Of a stretch of DNA of 64,000 nucleotides, positions 1-8,241 are shown in pieces. The position numbers and the translations under genes were made by a program. Source of the stretch: Pontibacterium granulatum (GTDB lineage Bacteria > Pseudomonadota > Gammaproteobacteria > Pseudomonadales > Balneatricaceae). Within the stretch, counting starts at the first letter, position 1. Every line of letters begins with the position of its first letter. The stretch covers positions 116,994 to 180,993 of the forward strand of contig NZ_JASBRH010000009.1 in the NCBI RefSeq assembly GCF_029961155.1, in the 5' to 3' direction. The notes beneath the pieces were generated by a model. The model was given only the letters and a program-made list of their open reading frames with translations. It did no database searches and was not told where the DNA came from.

Positions 1-57
1 GAGTTCCCGGTTGATGGTGCTCGCATAATAGGAATCAACATAAGGTGGAAGTGCCAT
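1..57 (-). CDS. puuB: FAD-dependent oxidoreductase, N-terminal fragment (gamma-glutamylputrescine oxidase-like)
   Basis: Only the first 19 codons lie in the window; the gene runs off the left edge. Reading leftward from the ATG at 57, the peptide contains PPYVDSYYAST, which resembles the N-terminus of PuuB-type amine oxidases that precedes the FAD-binding fold. An AAGG Shine-Dalgarno sits about 7 nt before the ATG. A puuC-like dehydrogenase and an amidotransferase follow on the same strand, which fits a gamma-glutamylated putrescine pathway. PuuB would oxidise gamma-glutamylputrescine to the aldehyde that PuuC consumes. The assignment rests on a very short peptide plus context. Confidence 0.5.
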   Translation of the reverse strand, partial: MALPPYVDSYYASTINREL

Positions 58-212
58 ATATAAACCTTAAACCAATCGCGTTTTTGATATTGATCACCAC
101 TATGCAGCGCCCTTTTCAGCATGTGAAATACATATATTTAATGCAGAAATCAGTCTGACTGATGCTTAAGCTCAAACGCGCCCCTCTATTCCAGATGCGT
201 TACATTAAGCGA

Positions 213-929
213 TTATTCGGCGGTTATACGTGCGCACAACCAACGGGCGATCAACCCGGCATCGGGTTTAACGTCTGAATGGTCACGCACAGCCAGAATC
301 TGATCCACCTGTTCTGCGGGAAAGACCTTCCCGCGCAGACCCAGCATTTGGGCTTTGGTGTAATCACAACGAAATTCTGGATGCGCCTGAAATGTGATGA
401 CGTTCTCGCCGTATATCAGCCCCGCATTAGGGCAAAAGGAAGAGGACGCAAAAACCTTCGCCGTGGAAGGCCGGACCACCACCTGATCTTCGTGCATGGC
501 ATTGATATTCAGTTCCGCCCGTCCATCCAGCTCGGATACAACGCCTGATTCAACCTGATAGGTATGCAGCCCCAATCCCCAACCCTCGGAGGATTTTTCA
601 ACCCGACCGCCTAGTGCAACAGCGATAATCTGGTGACCAAAACAGATGCCGATCAATGGCTGCTGTTGCTCAACAATGGTAAGAATCAAAGTCTGCAGTC
701 GCTGCATCCAAGGTAGGTTTTCATACACACTGCTTGGTGACCCTGTGATCAACCAGGCGTCACAATCGCTTGCGTCTTCAGGAAAACAACCCCGCAGCAC
801 TTCATAACAACGGTAACGAAAAGAGCATCCAGCGCTGCTGAAAAGCCCGGCGAACATGTCTTCAAAACCGCCGTAGGTCTGTCGCAAGGTGCCGGTGGTA
901 TTTCCTGTAATCAGAACACCCAGTCTCAT
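213..929 (-). CDS. Class I glutamine amidotransferase (GMP synthase-like domain)
   Basis: This is a stand-alone 238-residue GATase1 domain. The nucleophile elbow GICFGHQ places the catalytic Cys at about residue 96. The His-Glu pair of the triad is in the QAHPEF motif near residues 183-185. Such domains hydrolyse glutamine or gamma-glutamyl amides. It lies between puuC and a puuB-like start on the same strand, so it may hydrolyse gamma-glutamyl-GABA in place of the classical C26-type PuuD hydrolase; that role is inferred from position. A GGAG sequence lies about 9 nt before the ATG at 929. It does not carry the synthetase domains of GuaA, so it is not GMP synthase itself. Confidence 0.85.
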   Translation of the reverse strand: MRLGVLITGNTTGTLRQTYGGFEDMFAGLFSSAGCSFRYRCYEVLRGCFPEDASDCDAWLITGSPSSVYENLPWMQRLQTLILTIVEQQQPLIGICFGHQIIAVALGGRVEKSSEGWGLGLHTYQVESGVVSELDGRAELNINAMHEDQVVVRPSTAKVFASSSFCPNAGLIYGENVITFQAHPEFRCDYTKAQMLGLRGKVFPAEQVDQILAVRDHSDVKPDAGLIARWLCARITAE

Positions 930-993
930 TATTCTGTTCTCCGTGCCGTTTTCATTAGGAAACTACAACCATCAGCAACACCTCTATCCCCCG

Positions 994-1002
994 GAGTAGG
1001 TA
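994..1002. promoter_or_regulatory. GAGTAGGTA motif before the amidotransferase gene
   Basis: The nonamer GAGTAGGTA occurs here, again at 2753-2761 before puuC, and as its reverse complement at 2820-2828 before the porin gene. All three are in promoter-proximal noncoding DNA, so it is a candidate operator of an unidentified regulator. No bound protein can be named from sequence. Confidence 0.4.
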
Positions 1003-1121
1003 TTGAAGTACCCCTTGACCGGTGAAGCAGTTTGCAGAACCACCTCAATTCATCTTTATTACTCTTAGCCTCCAAAGGCATAAAACGACGATCCCTGACC
1101 CAATCGACCCCGTCCCCGGCC

Positions 1122-1144
1122 AAAAAAAACCGCTCAGCGAGCGG
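1122..1144 (-). terminator. Rho-independent terminator of puuC
   Basis: On the minus strand the stem CCGCTC-gct-GAGCGG is followed directly by eight T residues. It lies about 50 nt past the puuC stop codon. Confidence 0.85.
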
Positions 1145-1193
1145 TTAAGACAGAATTGCCCGGCCTAGCACCGGGCGGCGTACCAACAAGGAA

Positions 1194-2678
1194 TTACAAA
1201 CGGATCAGCACGTTCTTGATGTCCGTGTACTTCTCCAGGGCGTGTAGGGATTTATCACGGCCATTACCGGACGCCTTCACACCACCAAACGGCACAGTCG
1301 TATCGCCTTCACCCCAGGTGTTCACCCACACCATGCCGGATTCGATCTTGCGGCTCACACGGTGTGCACGGGACAGGTTCTGCGTCCAAACAGCTGCACC
1401 CAAACCGTAAATAGAGTCGTTCGCCAGCTCGATCGCTTCCTCTTCGGTTTCGAACTCACATACCGCCAGTACCGGACCAAAGATCTCCTCTTTCACAAAG
1501 GTCATGCCGTTGTGTGCGTTATCGATGATGGTTGGCTTGGCGAAGAAACCTTTACCCTCTTCGTACTCAGGCAGGCCACCCACCAGCACATTACCACCCT
1601 CTTCCTGGGCGGAACGTACGTAACGCTCAACGGTAGCCAGCTGAGTACCATCCACCATTGGACCCATAGTGGTTGCCGGATCCAGCGGATCACCGGTGCG
1701 GAAACGTGCAGCTTCTTCAATCAGGGCCGCAACAAACTCTTCTTTGATGCTCTTCTCTACGTACAGACGGGAGCACGCGATACATACCTCACCTTGGTTG
1801 GCAAAGATTGCGCTCGCTGCACCGGCTGCAGCTTTCTTGATATCCGCATCAGCGAAGACCAGATTAGGTGATTTACCGCCCGCTTCCAGCCAAACACGCT
1901 TCATGTTGGACTCGCCTGCGTAAGCCATCAGCATACCTGCCACACGGGTCGAACCGGTGAATGCCAGCACGTTTACGTCCATATGCAGCGCCAGCGCTTT
2001 ACCAGCGGTGTGACCAAAGCCCGGCAGTACGTTCAGTACGCCCGCCGGCATACCCGCTTCAATAGCCAGCTCCGCCAGACGCAGTGCGCTCAGTGGCGCT
2101 TTTTCAGACGGTTTCAGAACCACACAGTTACCTGCCGCCAACGCCGGCGCAATCTTCCAGCTCACCATCAGCAGCGGGTAGTTCCAAGGGGTAATCGCAC
2201 CTACAACACCAACAGGCTCGTGATGGATCATTGCCAGGGTATCGTTACCGGTCGGTGCGATTTCACCGTACACCTTGTCGATGCACTCAGCGGTCCAGCG
2301 GAAGCAATCGATTGCATCCGGTACGTCGATGTTTACCATCTCGCTGATCGACTTACCCATATCCAGGGTATCCAGTACGGCAAACTCGTCTTTGTGCTGT
2401 TCGATCAGATCGGCCCATTTCAGGATGATCTGCTTGCGCTGACGCGGATGCATTTCGGACCATACACCGGACTTAAACACTTCACGGGCATTGGCGACTG
2501 CAATATTTACATCCGCTGCATCACAGCTGGCAACATCGGTCAGCAGTTGTTCAGTGGTAGGGTTGATAGATGGAAAGGTCTCACCACTGACTGCAGGTTG
2601 GAACTGGCCGTTGATAAAGGCCTGACCGTTAAATGTCAGTGATTCGCTCAGGGCCTGCCACTCGCTGTAGGTTTTCAT
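1194..2678 (-). CDS. puuC: Gamma-glutamyl-gamma-aminobutyraldehyde dehydrogenase (aldehyde dehydrogenase family)
   Basis: The 494-residue protein is full length for the ALDH superfamily and reads closely along E. coli PuuC, including the C-terminal NGRDKSLHALEKYT segment. The cofactor-binding region holds TPWNYPLL near 163-170 and FTGSTR near 240-245. The catalytic pair is Glu265 in LEAGGKS and Cys299 in NQGEVC. It would oxidise gamma-glutamyl-gamma-aminobutyraldehyde to gamma-glutamyl-GABA with NAD(P)+. A longer in-frame start exists at 2750, but the ATG at 2678 has a strong AGGAGAAT ribosome site and matches family N-termini. It is followed by its own terminator and then the amidotransferase. 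A broader aldehyde specificity cannot be excluded. Confidence 0.88.
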   Translation of the reverse strand: MKTYSEWQALSESLTFNGQAFINGQFQPAVSGETFPSINPTTEQLLTDVASCDAADVNIAVANAREVFKSGVWSEMHPRQRKQIILKWADLIEQHKDEFAVLDTLDMGKSISEMVNIDVPDAIDCFRWTAECIDKVYGEIAPTGNDTLAMIHHEPVGVVGAITPWNYPLLMVSWKIAPALAAGNCVVLKPSEKAPLSALRLAELAIEAGMPAGVLNVLPGFGHTAGKALALHMDVNVLAFTGSTRVAGMLMAYAGESNMKRVWLEAGGKSPNLVFADADIKKAAAGAASAIFANQGEVCIACSRLYVEKSIKEEFVAALIEEAARFRTGDPLDPATTMGPMVDGTQLATVERYVRSAQEEGGNVLVGGLPEYEEGKGFFAKPTIIDNAHNGMTFVKEEIFGPVLAVCEFETEEEAIELANDSIYGLGAAVWTQNLSRAHRVSRKIESGMVWVNTWGEGDTTVPFGGVKASGNGRDKSLHALEKYTDIKNVLIRL

Positions 2679-2752
2679 TATTAATATTCTCCTGCTAAAA
2701 ACTGCGATTAACAGGAGTCTACGCAAATGCCAACCCGGCTTTATATACACCC

Positions 2753-2828
2753 GAGTAGGTAGTACAACCTCACCCTATGCATGGCTTTAGAATGCACCTT
2801 TTCCCTACCCCCCAGGGTATACCTACTC
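2753..2828. promoter_or_regulatory. puuC / porin divergent control region with GAGTAGGTA motifs
   Basis: GAGTAGGTA at 2753-2761 points toward puuC, and its reverse complement TACCTACTC at 2820-2828 points toward the porin gene. Between them lies an inverted TACCC...GGGTA. The two divergent genes may share one regulator with the amidotransferase gene, which carries the same motif. Confidence 0.4.
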
Positions 2829-2901
2829 AACGGTATATAAAGTAACCGCCCTCCTTCATAAAAATTGAATCCTCACTAATGAATAACAATAAGGATTCGA
2901 G

Positions 2902-3594
2902 ATGAAAAAGGTTTTAACCGGTCTCGCCCTGGCGGTTGCAATGGGCACAGCACAGGCAGCAGAAGTCTCCGGCACAGTATCTTTCACTAACGACTACCGT
3001 TTTCGTGGTATCTCCCAAACCGCCGGTGATGCAGCGATTCAGGGCAGCCTGGATGTAGCGTTCGACAACGGCGTTTACGCTGGCATCTGGGGCAGCAACC
3101 TGGATTTCGGCGCTGGTGAAGACGCCAACCTGGAAGTGGATTACTACATTGGTTACGGCAACGATATCAACGACGACTTCTCTTACGACGTTTCCTTCAA
3201 CTACTACACCTACCCGGGTTATGACGCGGGAGATATCGATTACGCAGAGATCATGGCGGGCCTGTACTACGGCGATCTGGGCCTGACACTGGGTTATACC
3301 AACGACTATGGCAACAGCAGCGAATCAGCCAGCTACGTAGCACTGGATTACAGCTACGCCCTGACTGACGCGATCAGCCTGGACCTGCACGCGGGCCACT
3401 CCTTCGGTGACTACTGGGGTTCCACGGATATCGATGACTACGAAGATTACTCCATCGGTATCTCCGGCTCCGCTGCGGGGCTGGATCTGTCCGCTGCGTA
3501 TCTGTTTAACGACGTAGCAGACGCAGACGAAACCAACACCGGTGCGTTCCGCAACGATGAAACCCTGCTGCTGACGGTATCCCGTACTTTCTAA
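2902..3594 (+). CDS. TorF family putative outer-membrane porin
   Basis: The 230-residue protein begins with a clear signal peptide (MKKVLTGLALAVAMGTAQA, cleavage before AEVSG). The mature part has alternating Tyr/Asp/Gly-rich amphipathic strands typical of small beta-barrels, and ends in Phe as outer-membrane proteins do. The segment TNDYRFRGISQT near residues 30-41 is the signature of the TorF/TIGR02001 porin-like family, whose members often sit beside nitrogen-compound catabolic genes. An AAGGA ribosome site precedes the ATG. It is divergent from puuC and may admit polyamines or amino acids, but the substrate is unknown. Confidence 0.8.
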   Translation: MKKVLTGLALAVAMGTAQAAEVSGTVSFTNDYRFRGISQTAGDAAIQGSLDVAFDNGVYAGIWGSNLDFGAGEDANLEVDYYIGYGNDINDDFSYDVSFNYYTYPGYDAGDIDYAEIMAGLYYGDLGLTLGYTNDYGNSSESASYVALDYSYALTDAISLDLHAGHSFGDYWGSTDIDDYEDYSIGISGSAAGLDLSAAYLFNDVADADETNTGAFRNDETLLLTVSRTF

Positions 3595-3616
3595 CAAGCA
3601 GTCACTCGCATCACCC

Positions 3617-3652
3617 AAAGACCTGCATGCTGACTGACATGTAGGTCTTTTA
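3617..3652 (+). terminator. Terminator after the TorF-like porin
   Basis: A long stem pairs AAAGACCTGCATG with CATGTAGGTCTTT and is followed by TTTT. A second hairpin with six T residues lies downstream at 3741-3765. Confidence 0.75.
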
Positions 3653-3740
3653 ACGCGCTGCATCGATCCCCTTCTCAGTGCAGCGCGGCTCCGGATTATC
3701 AGTCGCGGGGTTGTTTCTACCCTCTTCGTGAAATGCTCTT

Positions 3741-3765
3741 GCCGCCTGATTCAGGCGGCTTTTTT
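3741..3765 (+). terminator. Second rightward terminator hairpin
   Basis: GCCGCCTGATTCAGGCGGC followed by six T residues forms a textbook intrinsic terminator for rightward transcription. Confidence 0.8.
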
Positions 3766-3800
3766 ATGGGCGACCAACACCAAAATATATCCGATACCCT

Positions 3801-3844
3801 GTAGGGCAGCGTTTACGCTGCCGGTAGCCTGAAGGCCACCCTAC
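3801..3844. repeat. REP-like palindromic element, family 1
   Basis: This 44-bp unit begins GTAGGGCAGCG and ends CCCTAC, with two internal hairpin arms. Close copies occur at 25832, 25991, 26141, 26300, 37024 and 37316, all between genes. Confidence 0.8.
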
Positions 3845-3869
3845 AAAATGATTTACGATTCCTCTAAAC

Positions 3870-3894
3870 AAAAAAAGGGAGCCAATCGGCTCCC
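3870..3894 (-). terminator. Terminator of lhgO
   Basis: On the minus strand GGGAGCC-gatt-GGCTCCC is followed by seven T residues, about 35 nt past the lhgO stop codon. Confidence 0.85.
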
Positions 3895-3928
3895 TCAAAA
3901 ACTCCAACAATGCGAGTTCAATTAACAA

Positions 3929-5140
3929 TTAACCTTCCAGCTTCTCAGCCAGCTTGTCGCAGATGTAACCACCAATCGGAATGGAGGACGTTGCCGCCGG
4001 AGAAGGCGCGTTACATACGTGCAAGCTGCGCGCACTTTCCGCAAACAGGAAGTCATGTACCAGGCTGCCGTCTTTCATAACCGCCTGTGCACGGATACCC
4101 GCCGGGTATGGCTGCAGGTCTTCCAGTTTCAGTTTCGGGCAATACTTCTGTACGGTTTTCAGGTAACCCGGCTTCCACCAGGAGTTCTTGGTTTCGATCA
4201 GGCCCACTTTCAGGTTGGCTTTCAACACTTTCCAGAAACCGGAGAAGGTCACCATGTCCCAAATATCCGTCAAGCTGATGTTGATACGGCCGTAACCTTC
4301 ACGCTTCCAGCCCTGCACCGCATTCGGGCCAACAGTCACACTTCCATCGATCATTCGGGTCAGGTGAACGCCCAGGAATGGAAGCTCAGGATCAGGGATT
4401 GGGTAGATCAGGTGTTTTACAATCTGGTTGTGCTCAGGGCCCAGACGGTAGTACTCGCCACGGAACGGTACGATCTGGAAGTCGGTTTCGATACCCAGCA
4501 TCTTGGTGGTGCGGTCGGCCATTAGGCCGGAGCAGGTAATCAGGAAACGCGCCTGGATCTGCTCGAACTTGCCGTTGCGCATCACGTCAGCGGTTACGCT
4601 GTTTTCGTCTTCGCTCAGGTTAACGACTTCGGTGTTCAGGCGCGTCTCGCCGCCCAGCTCTTCGAAGCGACCTGCCATCGCCGTGGTCACCTGCTGGTAA
4701 TCAACGATACCGGTATCGTGAACCTTGATCGCACCGGTGCCCACGATATCCGGCTCCAGCTCGTTCAGCTTTTCCTGGTCGATCAGTTCAACGCTGATAC
4801 CGTTGGTCTGGCAACGCTCGTACAGCGCCAGCATACGTTCGTGCTCCAGCTTGTTAGTCGCTACCAGCAGCTTGCCGCACTGTTCGTATTTGATGTTGTT
4901 CTCTTCACAGAACTTGATGGTCGCAGCCACACCCTCTTTACAGAACTGCGCCTTCAGGCTGCCCGGTGCGTAGTAAACACCTGCGTGGATTACGCCGCTG
5001 TTGTGGCCAGTCTGGTGCTTGGCGTATACCGCCTCTTTCTCCACCAGCAGAACGGATTTTTCCGGGTGGCGCTGCTTCAACTGCCATGCGGTGGAAACGC
5101 CTACAATGCCGCCGCCAATAATCAGGTAATCGTAAATCAT
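3929..5140 (-). CDS. lhgO: L-2-hydroxyglutarate oxidase / dehydrogenase
   Basis: The 403-residue FAD enzyme has the dinucleotide-binding GGGIVG at residues 9-14 and follows LhgO throughout, including HNSGVIHAGVYY near residue 50 and the DAO-family C-terminus with APSPAATSSIPIG. It oxidises L-2-hydroxyglutarate to 2-oxoglutarate and passes electrons to the quinone pool at the membrane. It is divergent from a GntR regulator. In E. coli, lhgO belongs to the csiD-lhgO-gabDTP-csiR cluster; here csiD is not in the window. The ATG at 5140 has only a weak ribosome site, but the protein N-terminus is correct for the family. Confidence 0.92.
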   Translation of the reverse strand: MIYDYLIIGGGIVGVSTAWQLKQRHPEKSVLLVEKEAVYAKHQTGHNSGVIHAGVYYAPGSLKAQFCKEGVAATIKFCEENNIKYEQCGKLLVATNKLEHERMLALYERCQTNGISVELIDQEKLNELEPDIVGTGAIKVHDTGIVDYQQVTTAMAGRFEELGGETRLNTEVVNLSEDENSVTADVMRNGKFEQIQARFLITCSGLMADRTTKMLGIETDFQIVPFRGEYYRLGPEHNQIVKHLIYPIPDPELPFLGVHLTRMIDGSVTVGPNAVQGWKREGYGRINISLTDIWDMVTFSGFWKVLKANLKVGLIETKNSWWKPGYLKTVQKYCPKLKLEDLQPYPAGIRAQAVMKDGSLVHDFLFAESARSLHVCNAPSPAATSSIPIGGYICDKLAEKLEG

Positions 5141-5378
5141 CGTGCTTACTAACCAAGGGTATGAGGGTGATTAAAACTGAAACGCCCGAGGCATCTCAAA
5201 CCAGCTGCCGTGCTTGTCGTGTTGGATCTGGCGTCCTACACAGGAAACGGAGCCAATCTTCCGCACCCTGCCATCGCACTCATTACTTCTGCATATACAG
5301 CCTGAACACAGAAAACAAAGCACAAAAAGGCACTGCCAGATCCTATGCAGCAAATAATGTCGTCATTTTTAACTTGTG

Positions 5379-5404
5379 TCAACGTTATATTGATTCAACG
5401 TTAT
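5379..5404. promoter_or_regulatory. Direct repeat TCAACGTTAT, candidate operator between lhgO and the GntR gene
   Basis: TCAACGTTAT occurs twice, at 5379-5388 and 5395-5404, 16 bp apart, just upstream of a possible -10 element. Placement between divergent lhgO and a regulator gene suggests autoregulation and lhgO control. Confidence 0.5.
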
Positions 5405-5463
5405 TTAAATCTTATGCCATCTTCCCTTACACTATGTCGCAACTCGGACAGGTCACAGATCGG

Positions 5464-6165
5464 ATGATGACAGAAGCAACAATCACCCCAACCACACGGA
5501 GCAGCGACAACTTTGCCACTCAGGTACTGGGGCAGTTAAAGCAGGACATTCTGACCGGCTACTTTAAGCCCGGTGAAAAACTGAAGATGGCGCGCCTAAA
5601 AGAGCGCTACCAAGTTGGCGTGAGCCCGCTGCGCGAAGCGCTTTCGCAGCTGCTGGTCGAGCAACTGGTGATTGTGGAGAATCAACGCGGTTTTACCGTG
5701 CACCCCATCTCCGCCGAAGAGATGAAGGACATCTACCACACCCGCGCTCAGATCGAGGGCTTATGCGTAAGTCAGGCGGTAGAGCTAGGTGATGATGCCT
5801 GGGAAGCAGGCATTCTGGCCGCAGCCCACCAGTTGAAGAAATCCGCTGCGCTGCTGGATGAGAACAACCCGGATGATATCCAGCGCTGGGAAGTGATCCA
5901 CCAGGCGTTCCATACCGCGATCGCATCTGGCTGTGCGTCACCCACTCTGCTACATGTACGCCGCTCCCTGTACGAGAAAGCGTCCCGCTACCGCAATCTG
6001 TGGCTGAAGCACAACATGCTGGATAACACCGTCTTTGATGCCAACCAGAAAGAGCATCAGGAGATGATCGACGCCCTGCTGGACCGAAACAAAGAGCGCG
6101 CGGTAGAGCTGATCCAACACCACCTGCTGGTACCGTACTGGGCATTGAAAGACCTCGAACTATAG
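5464..6165 (+). CDS. GntR family regulator, FCD type (CsiR-like)
   Basis: From the ATG at 5464 this is a 233-residue protein. It has an N-terminal winged helix (LKQDILTGYFKPGEKLKM, then GVSPLREALSQL) and a helical FCD effector domain with the metal-binding His/Asp pattern (FHTAIASGC, MIDALLDRNKERAVELIQHHL). Its position divergent from lhgO matches CsiR, which represses the glutarate/2-hydroxyglutarate genes. The reading frame is open back to 5161, and an ATG at 5434 is also possible. The 5464 start was chosen because the direct-repeat operator and promoter-like sequence lie just upstream of 5434. The exact start is uncertain. Confidence 0.82.
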   Translation: MMTEATITPTTRSSDNFATQVLGQLKQDILTGYFKPGEKLKMARLKERYQVGVSPLREALSQLLVEQLVIVENQRGFTVHPISAEEMKDIYHTRAQIEGLCVSQAVELGDDAWEAGILAAAHQLKKSAALLDENNPDDIQRWEVIHQAFHTAIASGCASPTLLHVRRSLYEKASRYRNLWLKHNMLDNTVFDANQKEHQEMIDALLDRNKERAVELIQHHLLVPYWALKDLEL

Positions 6166-6498
6166 ATCGCAAATCGGCTGTTGGCAGGTTAAGACAAGTG
6201 GTCGGCCGCTAACGGCCAAAACAACGTACATGTCGGTGGCTGAGTTTGCGGTGATGGGATGTGACAAAGACGGCTTCGAGCAAGCCGCTGACCGCCCTGA
6301 CCTGCCTGCGCCAGCTTGGGGAACGGAGCAAACAATCAAACCGGCCTACCCGCGTTTCCAGCTGAGACCCGGAACCGAAGTGCCATCGAAGCTGTTTGGT
6401 ATTCTCAAGCCACTCAGCTCACTGCAAAAGTAAATCCTGCCACCGGTAAGAAAAAAGCCCCGAATGTTCGGGGCTTTGTCGTAGAGACTGAAAACGGA
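6166..6498. other. Noncoding region between the GntR gene and the ABC operon
   Basis: The two flanking genes converge here. A 67-codon frame at 6230-6433 has no ribosome site or recognisable sequence and is not called. The only clear element is the terminator at 6450-6477. Confidence 0.5.
6450..6477 (-). terminator. Terminator of the ABC transporter operon
   Basis: On the minus strand AGCCCCGAACATTCGGGGCT is followed by six T residues, placed just past the ATPase stop codon. Confidence 0.85.
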
Positions 6499-7302
6499 TC
6501 AGCTTCCCAGCAGCAGCTTGTCGTCGTCCAGCGCCTCGTCGCTGCCGCGTGCTTTGGCGAACAGGTTAAGCAGGTCGCTGACTTCGTAGTTGCTGCGGTC
6601 CTCCCCTTTTAGGTCGAACACGATCTTGCCTTCGTGCAGCATCAGGGTGCGGCTGCCGAAATCCAGTGCCTGGCGCATGGAGTGGGTGACCATCATCACC
6701 GTGAGTTGTTTCTCGGCGATGATCTGCGCACTGATGTCCATGATCAGGGCGGCGGTTTTCGGGTCAAGCGCAGCCGTATGCTCGTCCAACAGCAGGATAC
6801 TGCTCGGTTGCAGGGCCGCCATCAGCAGGCTGACCGACTGACGCTGACCACCGGACAGCAGGCCCATCTCCGCATCAAGGCGGTTTTCCAGGCCCAGGTT
6901 GAGGCGACTGAGCTGCTCACGGAAGATCTTGCGCAGCTTGTCATTCAGGGCGAATGTGAGGTTACCGCGCGAGCCTCGGCCATAGGCCAGGGCCATGTTC
7001 TCTTCGACGGTCATGCTGCCGCAGGTTCCGGCCAGTGGATCCTGAAATACCCGCGCCACCTCCCGAGTACGGCCGGTGGCAGGAACCCGGGTCACATCCC
7101 TGTCACCAAACAGAATACGCCCGCCACTGACGGGAATGTCCCCAGCAACGGCGTTCAGTAGCGTGGATTTACCTGCACCGTTGGAGCCGATCACGGTAAC
7201 GAATTCACCTTCGGGGATCTCCAGATCGATACCACGCAGGGCTTTCTTTTCCGTGGGCAGGCCGGCGTTAAAAGTCACCTTGAGTTGCTCACAACGGATC
7301 AT
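6499..7302 (-). CDS. ABC transporter ATP-binding protein
   Basis: The 267-residue ATPase has Walker A GSNGAGKS at residues 39-46, the signature LSGGQRQS and Walker B ILLLDEHTA. The His in DEHTA, where many ABC proteins have Pro, is seen in the ATPase partner of ABC_sub_bind (Pfam PF04392) systems. It would energise the permease encoded directly upstream, whose reading frame it overlaps by 4 bp. The substrate cannot be read from sequence. The nearby xanthine dehydrogenase operon makes a purine or related nitrogen compound possible, but tryptophan-type substrates are also known in this family. Confidence 0.9.
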   Translation of the reverse strand: MIRCEQLKVTFNAGLPTEKKALRGIDLEIPEGEFVTVIGSNGAGKSTLLNAVAGDIPVSGGRILFGDRDVTRVPATGRTREVARVFQDPLAGTCGSMTVEENMALAYGRGSRGNLTFALNDKLRKIFREQLSRLNLGLENRLDAEMGLLSGGQRQSVSLLMAALQPSSILLLDEHTAALDPKTAALIMDISAQIIAEKQLTVMMVTHSMRQALDFGSRTLMLHEGKIVFDLKGEDRSNYEVSDLLNLFAKARGSDEALDDDKLLLGS

Positions 7303-8213
7303 GCATCACCTCCGTTAGCCTTGAGCGCCGCTTGCTTGGCCTTCCACTCCTTACGCAGGTGAGGCAGCACCAGGGCCAGCCCCACCAGCAGCGCGGTGAT
7401 CAGGTTCAGGTCAGAGGCGTTGAAGCCAAGGAAGTCGGCATTCAGGGCGAAACCGACCGCAATACGGTAGAGGATGGAACCGATGATGCAGCTGAAGATG
7501 ATCATCATCATTTTACGGCTGCTGAGCAGGGTTTCGCCGACGATAACCGCTGCCAAACCGACAACAATTGTCCCTATTCCCATTGTGGAATCGGCAAAAC
7601 CGTTGGTCTGGGCGAACAGGGCACCGGCCAGGGCCACCAGACCGTTGGACAGCGCCAGGCCGACATAGACCTTCTCCTTGATCACGATGCCGTTGGCCTG
7701 CGCCATACGTTTGTTGGCGCCTACGGCGCGCATCGCCAGACCGTACTGGGTCTTGAGGAACAGCGCCAGAAGCACGCCAACAGCGATCACCCACACGCCG
7801 ACAAAGATCGGTTTGAGGTACATGTTCGCCAGGCCGAGGCCTTCAAACGGCGTCAGTACCGTCGGGTCGCTGATCAGCGCCAGGTTCGGCTTACCCATCA
7901 CCCTGAGGTTAATGGTGTATAGCGCCGTCATGGTCAGGATACTCGCCAACAGGTGGAGAATGTTGAAGCGCAGGTTCAACCAGGCGGTAACCACACCGGC
8001 TGCTGCGCCCGCAAGACAACCGGCAAAGGTCGCCGCGTAGGCATTAAAGCCACTGACAATCAGGGTCGCGGCAACAGCAGCACCCAGGGTAAAGCTGCCA
8101 TCTACCGTAAGGTCAGGAAAATCCAGCACCCGGAAGGTCAGGTAGACCCCCATAGCGACCAGCCCGAATATCAGGCCGATCTCCAGGGTGCCCAAGAATG
8201 AAAATAATGACAT
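7299..8213 (-). CDS. ABC transporter permease
   Basis: The 304-residue integral membrane protein has eight to ten hydrophobic segments. It contains the conserved region GANKRMAQANG near the cytoplasmic coupling loop, as in BPD_transp_2-type permeases (LivH/RbsC superfamily). It starts 28 bp after the binding-protein gene and overlaps the ATPase gene by 4 bp, so the three form one transcription unit. No second permease gene is seen, so it probably works as a homodimer. Confidence 0.9.
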   Translation of the reverse strand: MSLFSFLGTLEIGLIFGLVAMGVYLTFRVLDFPDLTVDGSFTLGAAVAATLIVSGFNAYAATFAGCLAGAAAGVVTAWLNLRFNILHLLASILTMTALYTINLRVMGKPNLALISDPTVLTPFEGLGLANMYLKPIFVGVWVIAVGVLLALFLKTQYGLAMRAVGANKRMAQANGIVIKEKVYVGLALSNGLVALAGALFAQTNGFADSTMGIGTIVVGLAAVIVGETLLSSRKMMMIIFSCIIGSILYRIAVGFALNADFLGFNASDLNLITALLVGLALVLPHLRKEWKAKQAALKANGGDA

Positions 8214-8241
8214 CGTGGGGATTATCTCTGAATCAGGCGTG

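Noticed and set aside
929..1123. 64-codon open frame before the amidotransferase gene
   Set aside because: It covers the puuC terminator and promoter motif, has no ribosome site and no recognisable sequence.
6230..6433. 67-codon open frame between the GntR gene and the ABC operon
   Set aside because: No ribosome site, no recognisable family, and it lies between two 3' ends.
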